Below, one piece after another: positions 36,460 through 47,900 of a stretch of 64,000 bases of DNA. The stretch lies in contig CM074193.1 in the NCBI GenBank assembly GCA_037179385.1, forward strand, positions 37,846,846 to 37,910,845, in the 5' to 3' direction. The notes below the pieces were generated by a model that saw only the letters and a list, made by a program, of their open reading frames with translations, was not told the origin of the DNA and did not search any database. The stretch comes from Holothuria scabra (taxonomy: Eukaryota > Echinodermata > Holothuroidea > Aspidochirotida > Holothuriidae). The translations under genes were made by a program, and so were the position numbers. Each line of letters opens with the position of its first letter. Position 1 is the first letter of the stretch.

Positions 36460-38700
36460 ACTGGAAAATTTGGGGCTTTAAGGTTACTTTTCCAACATGT
36501 AAAGAGCTGGGGATGGGGCGGGGGGCAAAAGTTAATCCACATGTTCCCATTCCCCATTATTGGTCATTTGGAAAAGGGCAAATGGCCTTATTGAAGCCAG
36601 GGAATGGAGGAAGAAGGGAAAGCTCAGTAACTTTGGGGATTTATTGAAGTATTTTAAGATACAGGATTTCTTCCAAGATGGTGTGCTGTCCTATTGGTTT
36701 TAATGAAACTGCACTGAGCCATCATGGGTTCCTATTGCCTTCATACTCAAGTGAAAAATTAAGACCACATGGGTATTGTAATGCAATATCATACAATAGT
36801 CATCACTCATTTTGTGAGACAAATTCTAACTGTTACATATATTTATATTTCAACCTTGCTTTTGTCTTTTGCAAGAAAACATCTAGGGAAATTATAAGAC
36901 CTCTTATCAACCTCAGTGAAATAAAAAAACTGGTTATTCGTTTTCGACATCAAATGATGCTGTATTATGTTGTTGTGATAGGATCGCATTGTGCAGCTTT
37001 CTTCACAAAACAATACGGCTCTCTTTTTGAAAGAATTATATATCTTTCAATTCAAAGTTTTGTGCATGAGTGCACTTTGGCAATGGCAGAGCTAGGGATT
37101 TTGGTCAGAGACGCAGGAATGGCCTACATGGGCATGTTAAGAAAGGTTGTTAGAAACCTAAAAGGGTGCCGGCAAGTAATTTTTGTCCGTCTGGGGGGGG
37201 GGGGCACATCACCCTCCCCTTTACCATATGGTTACTCAGCCACTGCATTTAGATTTACCTTCAGGGCCCTGTTCAATAAAAAGTCAAATTCATCATAAGG
37301 CTTGTGATGGTTTCAATTGGTGTAAAGGCAAGTCTACATGACATAGGGCCTAGACATTGTGTGTGTAGTTACAATTCCCTTAGTAGAATCATTGTGATGT
37401 CTGGTCTTTGAACTGACAGATGTTGTATTTTATTTTGAATATTTTAGTTACTTCTAACACAAAAAGTTTAATAAGTAACATTTGCGTTGTCTTGAATTTT
37501 AACCTGTGGAGAGTTTAAGGAAACAAAGTGAAGACATTCTTTCAATTCTGTCGACCAAAATGTATTGTTTCCACAGACTTTTAGTTGCAAAGAAATCTTC
37601 CATTTGACAATGCATCAGTGAAATGTCTCATGTTAGTATTCTGGAGCAACAACAACCAATTGCTCATCCTCAATGTGGCTTTCCCTTTTATATTCCAATA
37701 ACATTTTGTATGAATATATTATTGGAGTTCTACAGGTAACTTTTCCTTTGGGAGGGGAATTTGGGGTAAAGGAATTCAATCAGAGGCTTTATCTACATAT
37801 TTACTTTATCACATATAGATGAGCAATTTATTGGAAGTGAAGGGGATAAAACTCTAGAATTATAGAGGGGAAATAAGGCATAAATACTTCTCCAAGTAGC
37901 AATTACAATGACTTGTAATGACTTGTGTGATAATGATGGAATAACATTGACAAAAATGGCACATACCAAAATTCTATCCCATAATCCTTTGTAATTGCTC
38001 TTTGGAAAAAGGTCTGTGTAGCAATTAGAGCAGAACAGATAAACTTTATTTTTCCTTTATTATGTTTTATGTGTGTAGTCTGCTTGATGATGAAATTAAT
38101 AGTATTCTTTTGTTTCAGAGGAGTAATCGCCCTCTTGAATGTCTTAGATGGATTTGTATTTCTCCAAGGACATGTGAAGTGTGCTGATAATTTTCCAGAA
38201 ACATACAACTTTGTCATACTTGAATATCATCATCCTATACCCCTCTTTCAATATCTACAGTACCTGCTGTATATGTCTGCTAAGTACAGGATGATGGTTT
38301 AATGAATTGCTTTTTCGGTCAGATTTTATGTCACATGAGAGTCCTGCTGACATTTATTTAGAAAAGAAAAAAGAAAAAGAGAATGATTGGTTAATAATCT
38401 GCAAAACGTGAACTTTCTATTTAGGCATGATTTTCAATACAAAGATGTATCCATTATTGTGTACAAATGGTTTTGAATATGTTCATGAGTTCTAGGGCTT
38501 ACTCACATGTCATATCACCTTATATCTGCTGTTGATGTAAATATATATTTAAGTGGCTTTACGAAAATATTTTTCCTTTGTTCCCTGGTTGTCTTTGAGT
38601 AGTTGATGATACATCTGAGAGTTTCATCTGTTGTTTTAGCAGTGTGTTTTTATATAAACTAAATAAACTTTCCATTGACCTGCATGGCAATTTTGTGAGC
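36460..38700 (+). other. DYNLT1 3' flank / probable 3' UTR
   Basis: Contains a 206-codon open frame (36678-37298) that resembles no family I know and has mixed composition, including a run of G codons near 37190. I read it as open by chance. No element ends could be defined here. Confidence 0.3.
38662..38667 (+). terminator. Candidate poly(A) signal of DYNLT1
   Basis: AATAAA followed about 25 nt later by a GT-rich stretch (TTTTGTGAGC). An earlier AATAAA at 37275 is an alternative. Without transcript data the true 3' end is open. Confidence 0.3.
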
Positions 38701-39504
38701 CATCTATGGGCAGCAACATATTAGATTAAGTAATATGATGATGTATGACTTTACTTACTGTCGGAGAAAAATACCCACCCTCTTGAATTTGAACTTATTT
38801 GTCACAATGCAGAATACTTGGGAGGCCTGAACATGATAGTAGAGACAGTTGGGATTGAATGTTAGAACTGAAGCTGTCACCTGCAGATTGCTACAAACAA
38901 GATGTGAGGTTTTCTTATATCCTAACTACGGCAATTTAGTGCTTCGTTTATTGCTGTGTATTCTGTCAAGAGTCATTCTTTTGGCAGATACATGGGCATG
39001 TGTCTTGGGCAGGGATAGGGGGGCAGAGTGGACATGTCCCACCACTTGCAAATTAGGGGTAAATATTGTGTCCACATAATGCAGGCTATAATGATAGGAA
39101 TTGTGATGTCAGAGGTCAGAGGTGAAACTAATTAAGGTGCTTTCTAGAAACTGATAATCAAAAAGCATGACAAACATTGCAGTCTGGTGACGCCACTGCA
39201 ATGGGCGGGATGCCTCCGCCTGTGTCCAGTCCAGGTCCTTTCCATCACTATTCTACACTTTTCTGCCCAGTGGCATCACCAGACATTTCATTCTGGGGGG
39301 CACCGAGGGGGCACAACAATTTTATTGGGGGGCATTGCTAGACTCCACTCATGGCGCCAGAGGCACCACCGAGCACAAAGCGTGAGGCTCAACGGGTGGG
39401 GTCCAGGGGTTCCTGGGTTTTAGCGTGTTTGTGAGGTATTAAAGACATTAAGGGTTATTTTATAGCCGAAAGGGCAAGATCAGTCATCCCAAAATGAAAT
39501 AGTG

Positions 39505-39740
39505 TAGTAGACTGTCCTGTTTCATGATTGGCTGTTGGGAGTCATTAGACAATGTTTTGTTCTCTTCAAATGTGAAATTTACTAGAAATAACTGCTTGGT
39601 TTACCTTGAATATGCAATAGTGAAGTCATAAAATGTAATGAAAGATACTTTGAAAAGAAACAAGTGGAATATTGTGTTATTAAGCTTTTTCTTCAAAATA
39701 AGTTTGGGGGACAGCTCTTTACCTTTAACACCGGTCTAAA
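39505..39740. repeat. Dispersed repeat family, copy 1
   Basis: GTAGACTGTCCTG, CATGATTGGCTG, ACTGCTTGGTTTACCTTGAA and AATGAAAGATACTTTGAA recur at 54575-54830 and 55870-56130. Ends are not defined. Confidence 0.6.
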
Positions 39741-40925
39741 ATTTACCTCCAGGATAACTTCAAGTAAGCCTTTCAGTAAAAAACCACTGATTCAACTCCC
39801 AAGAGCTTATCTAGTCTTGCTCAAGACGGTATTATTAGTACTACATTACGTTAGTTCCATATGTACAACATCTGCACAAGAACAAATGTGAACAAGCCCT
39901 CTACATGGCCTCAAAATTTATTTCTATAATACCAAGAGATTCTGGAGCACGTACAGTCCAGTTGACAAGCACCCTCATTTTGGATCCAGGGTCCAAATAG
40001 CGTGGAAAATAAGTATTATACTATAACTTCTTGACCAAGACTAGAGCTTATCAGGCTGACATTCTGAAAAAATGGTAGATGATCTGTAGAGAAAAAAGTT
40101 GATGGGCACTTCAATGTGAGTTTTGGTGGGGGTCCAGAGGGCAAAGCTCCCAGAAGGTCCTGGGTTGTAGCATGTTTTTGAGGTATTAAAGATGTTATTT
40201 AAGGGTAATTTTAGTGACTTAACACTGGTCTAAAAATTACCTCCAGGGTAACTTCAAGTAATAGACTTTCAATAAAAAACCACTGATTCAACTACCAAGA
40301 GCAGATCTGGCTGACATTTTGAAAAAGGGGTAGATGATCTATAGAAAGAAAGTTTATGGGCACTTCAATGTTAGTCTTAGTGCCAAGCTCCTCGAAGCTC
40401 TTGGGTCTTTAGCATGTTTGTAAGGTTTTAAAGTTGTCTTTTAAGGGTTGTTTCTATGCTGTCCTAAAAAGTACTTACAGGGCAATTTCAAGTAAGATTT
40501 TATTTTTGATAACAACACAAACGTTAGTTTTTAGTGAAACTACTCTCAAAAGCATCTCAGGCTGAAAATTTGAGGAATGTGAGCTGCACTAGAAATAAGA
40601 GAAAGAAAGGCAGTTGATGGACAATTGTGTGATCATCTGAAGGAAAAATGTAGGCTTAACCCTGCTTGAAGGGTTACCTGAGCTGTGGGCCACCTCGGCC
40701 AATTGACGTAGTCGGAAGTGTGAAGAAAATTTTGAAAAAATATAACCCCTCCATGTATAACCCTAGCCGGACATGGCATTTCCAAGGTTTTTGCGATATT
40801 TTCATTTGGAAAACATGAAAATTTACTGCCTTTTCTTTTCAACAGAGGAATATCGAATCCTAAAAAATTCATAGCAACACTCTGACTACAGAAGAGGTAT
40901 TTTTTTTGAAAATTTCAAATCTCAG

Positions 40926-41000
40926 TTGGGGGCACACAGGGGAGGGGGACACAGGGGAGGGGAGACACAGGGGAGGGGGAACACAGGGGAGGGGGAATAC
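40926..41000. repeat. Minisatellite ACACAGGGGAGGGG
   Basis: Four to five units of about 15-18 bp containing ACACAGGGGAGGGG, inside the right end of the 39268-41053 element. Confidence 0.85.
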
Positions 41001-41333
41001 AATTTTTCAGGGAGGGCACGTTCCCCCCTGGCCTCCCCTTGGCGACGCCACTTTTTCTGCCACGTAAATGTTGCATCCAGTATGATGAATGGAACTCAAT
41101 CGACACGTTCTCAAAGCTATCGATGAACAAAGAAAATCCCCAGTAAAGCCTATTAATGTTTCATCACAAGATATTTTCGTTGGCTTCCTAAATATATGTG
41201 GGAATTGCCCACGTAACAATTAAGAAAATTTTGCAGTGCATCGAGAATAAAGATCTTGGAAGTGGAAACGCCGGGCAAGATCTGAGAACTGGTTAGGATA
41301 CCCCTTGTATCCATGGCATTATAGTAGCATGTT

Positions 41334-41397
41334 CATAGAGCAGGATATAGGAACTAGAGTACGGACCATAGAGCAGGATATAGGAACTAGAGTACGG
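41334..41397 (+). repeat. 33-bp tandem duplication
   Basis: CATAGAGCAGGATATAGGAA continues through CTAGAGTACGG and is repeated once with no mismatch. Confidence 0.9.
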
Positions 41398-42772
41398 TCT
41401 CCCAATGGCGCGTACGTAAATCGTCTGTGATTGCATGGAGACACGGTATCCCTGTTCACTCTGGGCATGACTTGGGCAAAACTCACGCGTGGAGCCATCA
41501 TGCGTGTACGAACTGTATGGGAGAAATCGATTCGGCAAATTCCTGCGACTTATTTGTCCTTGTAAAATGTGTATTTCATCCTAAAAAGTGGCATAAGCTG
41601 TTCGCTTTGACGCGTAAAGATCTTTTCTAACTTTTCACGTCAACAGAAATGGTCAACGGGGGGCTGAATTTGCTTTTCAGTGATGAAAAGAGTAACGTTC
41701 GAGGAACGCACTCATGCAGGCAAGGACAACTCGCCCTTGTAAGACAAAACGGCCTCACAGTTCCCAGTGCTTTTGTAAAGTCGGACAACTCGGTACCTAC
41801 TAAAAGCACAGCCCTTCATATACAGACAATTCGGCGTCTTACTGAAGCTGGCTACTCAGACAGCTCGGCACATTATGAAACTCCGAACAGAGGAGACAAC
41901 TCGTCCCCAGATGAAGTCGCAAATGTAGGCCTATCCTAACATTCCAACATTTTTCTCATGTTTGATTTTACATATTTCCTGTGGAAATTGAAACATGGAC
42001 GTTAAAAAGAAGGCATATCATTCTACTAAACTGAATACTTGGGTCACTGGGTGGGGAGGGGTTTTTATCATTTTTTTTCCCTTTTCATTCTCAAATTAAA
42101 AACTATGCCTAGTAAAGTAGTATAGACTGGGCAGCACAAGTGGTATGACGTGACTGATTTTATTTTAGTAGCTGGTCAGCTGTTAGTCATATATTGTAAG
42201 TGGTTGACTGAAAATATGAACCAGAATATTTTTGCCAATTGAATCAGTCAGCTTGATATACAGGGGGTAAAAAAGTTATTTAACTTTACTCCCTTCTGTC
42301 TACGGGTGACTAAAAGTTTGCATGAAAGTGACTCACTCAGCCTTGTGAATTAGGGGCAGCTAATAAAATACTGTAACTATAGATGCCAAACTGAAAAGAG
42401 AAGGCTAGAATAGACATTCTGTCTTTACTTCAATTGTTTTATTTTTGTATCCTTTTTCTTCCTTTTTCACATACAGATGTTTTAATTTACAGCTATAAGG
42501 AATAATGATGTAGTAGGGCTACATGAGGTGCAATTTCTTTCTAATCATTTGAAAAGGAGTGCAAATTCTGGGAAAGGGAATACTAGCAATAGCCACAGTG
42601 CACCTTTGAATTTTTTTTAAAATGCCACTCAACAATTTCCCACTGTACATTCCAAGGTGTAGGCTGAAATGTGGTACCATGATATGCAAACTACACTGCC
42701 TAACTAAAGCCTACTATATAGGCCTCTTGTATACAATACTTCTCCGCTTGTCATAATGGCAACAGTGAGCTT
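41398..42772. other. Intergenic stretch
   Basis: Contains an imperfect series of GACAACTCGG-like motifs at 41724, 41782, 41824, 41860 and 41900 with irregular spacing. A 96-codon frame (41649-41939) across it resembles no family. Otherwise nothing. Confidence 0.35.
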
Positions 42773-42780
42773 GCAGAAAC

Positions 42781-42974
42781 CAGTGTTGTAATCGAGTCAC
42801 TAAATCTAGTGACTCAAGTAACCAGTTTTCAAACTTTTAAGTGGCTCTACTTGAGTCATTGACTCGAGTCACTGTACTATTCCAATGCGGAAATAACTCC
42901 TGAATTCTATCGAGTCACTATCATTTTGAGAGGAAGTGACATGACTCGGAGTCGTGATTTGTTACACTACGCTG
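42781..42974. mobile_element. hAT-like MITE rich in GAGTCA, 8-bp duplication GCAGAAAC
   Basis: 194 bp, left end CAGTGTTGTAATC, right end GTTACACTACGCTG, perfect duplication GCAGAAAC at 42773-42780 and 42975-42982. The interior is dominated by GACTCGAGTCA-type palindromes. Confidence 0.88.
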
Positions 42975-43316
42975 GCAGAAACTAGAAGCACTAGTTTACT
43001 GGCATGCATGAAGAGTAAAAAGCAAAACATGAATAGGCCTACATGTATACATTTGTCTGATGTACTTCTTCTTCAAACAATGTTAAATAGGTTCTGTTCT
43101 ACCAACAATTTTAGTCCAATCACAGTCACGTTACAGTACTTCTCTTATTCTCTGGAGTGGGCACTTCTTTAAAACTGTTGTCAAGTATAATAAAGAATGC
43201 AGTCTTTCACCAGCAGCTGACATTAATTTTTTCTTTCAAACTTTTCAAGGTGTACATGATGATAATTAAAAGTCAGTTGACACTTTTTAGGTTAAATGAA
43301 CCTGGACTTAAAAGAT

Positions 43317-43597
43317 GACACCCAAGCAGTTCCAGTTCTCTTAACCTTCTTCATTAAGCCCCTCAGTCCCTCCTCTGCCTAAAATTTATCCTCATCCAGA
43401 CACAATCTCAGTCTGTTACTTCAGGGTGATCATACTTGATCCCAGTGTGTAATCAAACATTCTCAGTACAGTGTGTATGAGTTCTGTACTCTGCACTTTT
43501 TGAACTTGCTTTCAGTCAAAGAGTAGAGCCAATTGGGAATTTCTGTGGATGTGGACTAACTACAAAAATTATAGTTTGGGGTAAGAGAATCAAGCTT
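43317..43597 (+). mobile_element. TTAA-MITE family, copy 4 (diverged)
   Basis: Recognisable from CAGTTCCAGTTCTCTTAACC, CATCCAGACACAATCTCAGT, GTAGAGCCAATTGGGAATTT and the end TAGTTTGGGGTAAGAGAATC. Ends are too decayed for an exact duplication. Confidence 0.75.
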
Positions 43598-44914
43598 TAA
43601 CTTGATTTAACTTTGACTTCATTATCTGCAATTGTGTGGCAGATGCCTTCAGATATGACCACATCCAGCGTAAAGTACAGGAAACAGTTCATGGCCAGCA
43701 GCACTATGAATCTGACATCCCTTGGGTTTCTCCCTGCAAGTGAAAGAAAAAAAAAAATGAAACCATCAGTTTCTGTAGTTTGGGGTGAAGATTGTTATCA
43801 TTTACATTGATGTATTAAAACCAAATGCAACCAGTAGCATTGTACATATAGTAGCCTACGACTCAAGACTGGCATCAGGTATTCAATGTTTTTTTTTCTT
43901 CTTTTAAGTGTTGGTAAAAGTAAGTTAAACTGCATCATGGAATTGAACACTAACATATTTCAGCATTTCCCCAAATAATGTACCTTTCCATTGCACCAGA
44001 ATCAAGCTTGATTAGCCCCCAGCTATATAGCCTACACATGTACATAAATTTGAGGCTTTGGACCTTTGTCAGATACAAATTTGGCTCCAAAAATTTGTCT
44101 CAAACATACTTGGGGACTCTGGACACCCTACCCCCTGTTAAAAGTTTTAAAGAAAGTGGCAAAGTATGGTTAAAATTACTGCAACCCTCACCCTAGCAGA
44201 CAAAAATTGCATGCCAGCTCTTTTTAACTAAATGAAGGCTCTACTGTTTTACAGCCTGCTGCTAAATAATAACACGCCCTGTAGGCCATTTTTGCCCCAT
44301 CTTACCTAAATTCCTAGCCCCACCAGTGTAAAAAGACCTCTTGTTTATATAACATCTCATTGCATCGTGAAAAGGCTCCATGCACAAAGTTTACAGAAGG
44401 AGAGCGGATTATTTAGATTCAGAAACTATCCAGTAACGTTAGGCGTAATATACTGTATACTACGTATATAGGCCTATTGCATACTAACTGTGTTACAGGA
44501 ACGTGTTCGCACAAGGTGAAGAAAAATGCGTCTTTTTCAACTTAAACAAGAATAAAATACGAAACCATCACAAGAAACTTACAATTTATGAGAGATGCTA
44601 CACCCTCCTGTTTTTCTGATAAAAGTAGATTATTTTAGAAATCAAATTTTTGGACCTCCATGTGCATGTAATTTGTATGAATCTCTATGTAAGCGATCGG
44701 TCTGTTGCCCAGATAGCTATAGAATATGGGTTTAGAGTGTCCATACGATCACAGCTGTTTTGGGGAGTCCGCCCTCTAGTTCCTATTATCCTACTCTATG
44801 GGCATGTTTCATTTCATGTGTGAATGAAGCTGATACAAAAGACGGGTTACTCGTACTATATTGGCTAAGGGATGTGTGCCTTCGTTGTCCTAACGTTACC
44901 ATACAAGCCACAAC
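43598..44914. other. Upstream flank of SAP18
   Basis: Probably holds the SAP18 promoter and 5' UTR in its last few hundred bases. I see no TATA box at a sensible distance and no recognisable element. Confidence 0.3.
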
Positions 44915-44986
44915 ATGGCATCCCAAGTTTCGAAGGTTTCTGAAGCTCCAGAGAAACCAGCACAGAATCCAATTGACCGGGAAAAG
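44915..44986 (+). CDS. SAP18: SAP18 coding exon 1
   Basis: 24 codons beginning MASQVSKVSEAPEKP and ending PIDREK, followed by the donor GTAGGT. The ATG is in the context CAACATGG. The PIDREK end matches the family immediately before the conserved CPLLLRVF block. Confidence 0.92.
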
Positions 44987-47900
44987 GTAGGTTAAGTTTA
45001 TGTTCATCATGCAAATTCGTTTTCCGAACCTCAAATGAAAAGGACTGTAAAATGTGGCGGGTCAGGTCGTGGGAAAACTAAGTTAGGTTTGCCTAACGTT
45101 AGGAATACTGTACGTAACTCGTAAGGCCTAGGCAATAGATGATCTCTTAGTCTTACCCATGATTTCTAACCTTCTGTGATGAAATAAAACAACCATTGCT
45201 TCCCAAAATAGAAAATTCCCGATTCCGTAGCTAATTACTCTCAAATTTCATTATGATCATGATGAGTATTTGATTGCTAACAAGTAGCATCAAAATCTGA
45301 AAGGGTAGCTAGGCTATTTAATTTAGTATTTGTCTGCCAGTCAAAAATTTGACTAGGCCTTGGCCTAGCCCACAAACACGGCTGTGTGTTCGTTACATGG
45401 CCTAGGCGTAAGCTCATTCCTCTCACAACACAGCCCTTGTTCGGAACTTCGGATAACGTTCACCACCGAAGTCACTAACCAGGATGCACAAAATATGAAA
45501 TAACTGACCTGGTTTAGCTAAAAAATTTTACAACTTTAAGTATCATAAAATTAGGGTTGTCCCATGCACACAGAATTTTTCTCCAAAATTCTCGCAGAAC
45601 TACTCACACCCAAACACGAAGTCGCTAAAACAGTGTGTATAAAAACTGAATTTAGGACACTCAAAATTGTAAAAATTTTGCCAACACTGTAAAATTAGTA
45701 CACCTAAGTAAGACATATTTCTACTATAATATTTCACCAAATAAGCTTTAAAACAAAAAGAAAAAATATGTTGCAGTTTCCAACGATCCCTTTGAAGCAT
45801 CGTTGCAACTATGACAGTCAAAAGTGTGTTTTGGTCACACGTTGAGTTGAGTACAGTTGAGATCCAGAATTTGACCATAGGTTGTGTTGGTGCATAGTTC
45901 ACCAAATGAATGGTCAAATTGATAATTTTAAGTGTGTTTTCCCTATGTTATTCAAACTTGACAGGGCTATTAACCTCCGACCAAGGTTTGTGATTTGCTT
46001 TGCTTCCGCAATTAAGGATGATAGAATCATGGCGAATTTAGTCAACTTTGGAAGAAAAGATGTATCCCTTGGACATAGTTGGCATGCCTTTACACCTGGT
46101 AAACTTGGAGGCCCCGTAGCCTTTTGTTGCCCTGCCTCTATGTATGTAGAAAAACTTCTTCGGCCGTCAACGTCATTGGGGTTCGGAATGCCACCAAGTG
46201 ATTCAAAGAGATCAATTGTGGCCACCGCCTTGACTGGATGCGCTATGCATTATCTGCAACGGACGGCTTTGCATTTCCAGATGGACCACTCCCCGGGCTG
46301 ATGGTTGCTATGGGAAATTGTGAAGTGAAGCTCCCTCAAAAGATCAGGATATTGCTGTAGCTGTCCCAAACTGCCGCGAGAGAGAACTTTGTTAATGTTA
46401 TCATAGTCATTGAATATGTCCGAACAGGCCTCATTAACGATCCCTGCAACATGACCTCATGCCCATCGAAGTGCACTCCGTTCCAGTACTTGTCCAGATG
46501 GCTCAACACCCTCATAAACATCTTCTTTTCCTTTTCGTTTCTGGCCTCATCACTTATGTTATTTTCGAGGCATGGTGGGACATTTTCACCCTCCAAAACA
46601 GTGTTGAGGGTTATACCCGACAATTTCCTCCACAGTGGCGACTATGTGCGCTCTGTATTGGATTAAATGCTGACTGACCTGGTGCATAGTTTGTTAGACA
46701 CATGAAATCTAAGTTTAGGCGTTTGAATACTCTTTGAAGAAAAATCAGTACTGTCCATGACTTCACACTGGTCCTTCACATCTGGTCCTCCATCAGTTAT
46801 TAGCAAGAGCATTGTTTTCTCATTTGAAAGTCTTTCCAAAAGTACTCTCACCAGATTGTTTGCATTGTATTGGATTGTCAATGGGCTCAATCTCTGAATG
46901 GTGTTTCGCATATGTAAGGTTCCTGTCCATGGGAACTGGTTGTGTAATCTACCGGAGTCATGATGAATCATTTCCTTAGGGTTTTTGCTTTCTAGAAACA
47001 GTTATCTAAAGGGTGTGATCCTATATCCATGGTCGATCAGAAAATCGTGATCAGGGAAATTTGGCCTATCCTCATTAGGAAATATCGCTCTGAGCTGGTG
47101 ATATCTGCTCACGGCCAATGTTCTGACTGGTAGTTTATTCATCATGTCTGCAGAACACATGGTTGAGTACTTCCAAAACTGCGACATAAAGTCCTCCCAG
47201 TACTTCACCTCAAGGACTAGGCTACAGTACATAGGGCAGGTGTTGAGTTACATGCACCAAGTGCATGTAAGCCTACACAGTTACATGCATGCAGGAAATT
47301 CTACATGCACCTGGTTAAATCGAACCCTGATTACAAAAATGACTAAAATAAAATGTCAGTTTTGTGGAGTTGGGCCAATTTGTTTTCATCAAGTGAAAGT
47401 ACAAGGTTGCTTTCAAAGTTTATGGTCAACGATAATTCAAAATCACTAAAGGTCAATCAAAAACCGTGTAATTGTTATATCTCGAGATGGGAATGACTGT
47501 TAGGGGACGAGGCCTCCTTAGTTTCCAGTGCAGATCCTGCACACCAAGACCAACCCCAAACCATATATACTTTAACTCCTGTTGCCCCCAACCACAAAGG
47601 CATAAGCTACTAAACAAGCCAACAACAATAATTCACAAGAGAGTTTTGCTATGTAAACAACATCAAGCTTCTGCCTGTTGTATTGAGTCATTTACCTTGG
47701 GTTTGAATTGATAAGATTACATGACATGGATTTACACTTACACTTAAATTTACAACAATGCGAGTTTGACTGGCCTACACAGCTTAACCTCCACCCCTGT
47801 GGCCACGAAAGAACACTTGGTATGCATAATAGGTAATAACAAGCTAAGCTACATAAGTAATGTGATATGGGCCCAAATGTCTTAACTTACTCCTAGTCTA

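Larger units (their letters stand above)
39268..41053. mobile_element. hAT-like element with CAGTGGC ends, 8-bp duplication TTTCTGCC
   Basis: Left end CAGTGGCATCACCAG, right end CTTGGCGACGCCACTT, perfect duplication TTTCTGCC at 39260-39267 and 41054-41061. 1,786 bp. Inside are about three diverged tandem units of roughly 250 bp (each with GTCCTGGGTT..AGCATGTTT..GAGGTATTAAAG; near 39400, 40150 and 40400), a copy of another dispersed repeat (39505-39740) and a G-rich minisatellite (40926-41000). No transposase frame. Confidence 0.85.

Noticed and set aside
36678..37298. 206-codon open frame downstream of DYNLT1
   Set aside because: No recognisable domain, odd composition, includes a poly-G-encoded run; lies in the likely 3' UTR.
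41649..41939. 96-codon frame
   Set aside because: Encoded by irregular GACAACTCGG-type repeats; no recognisable protein.
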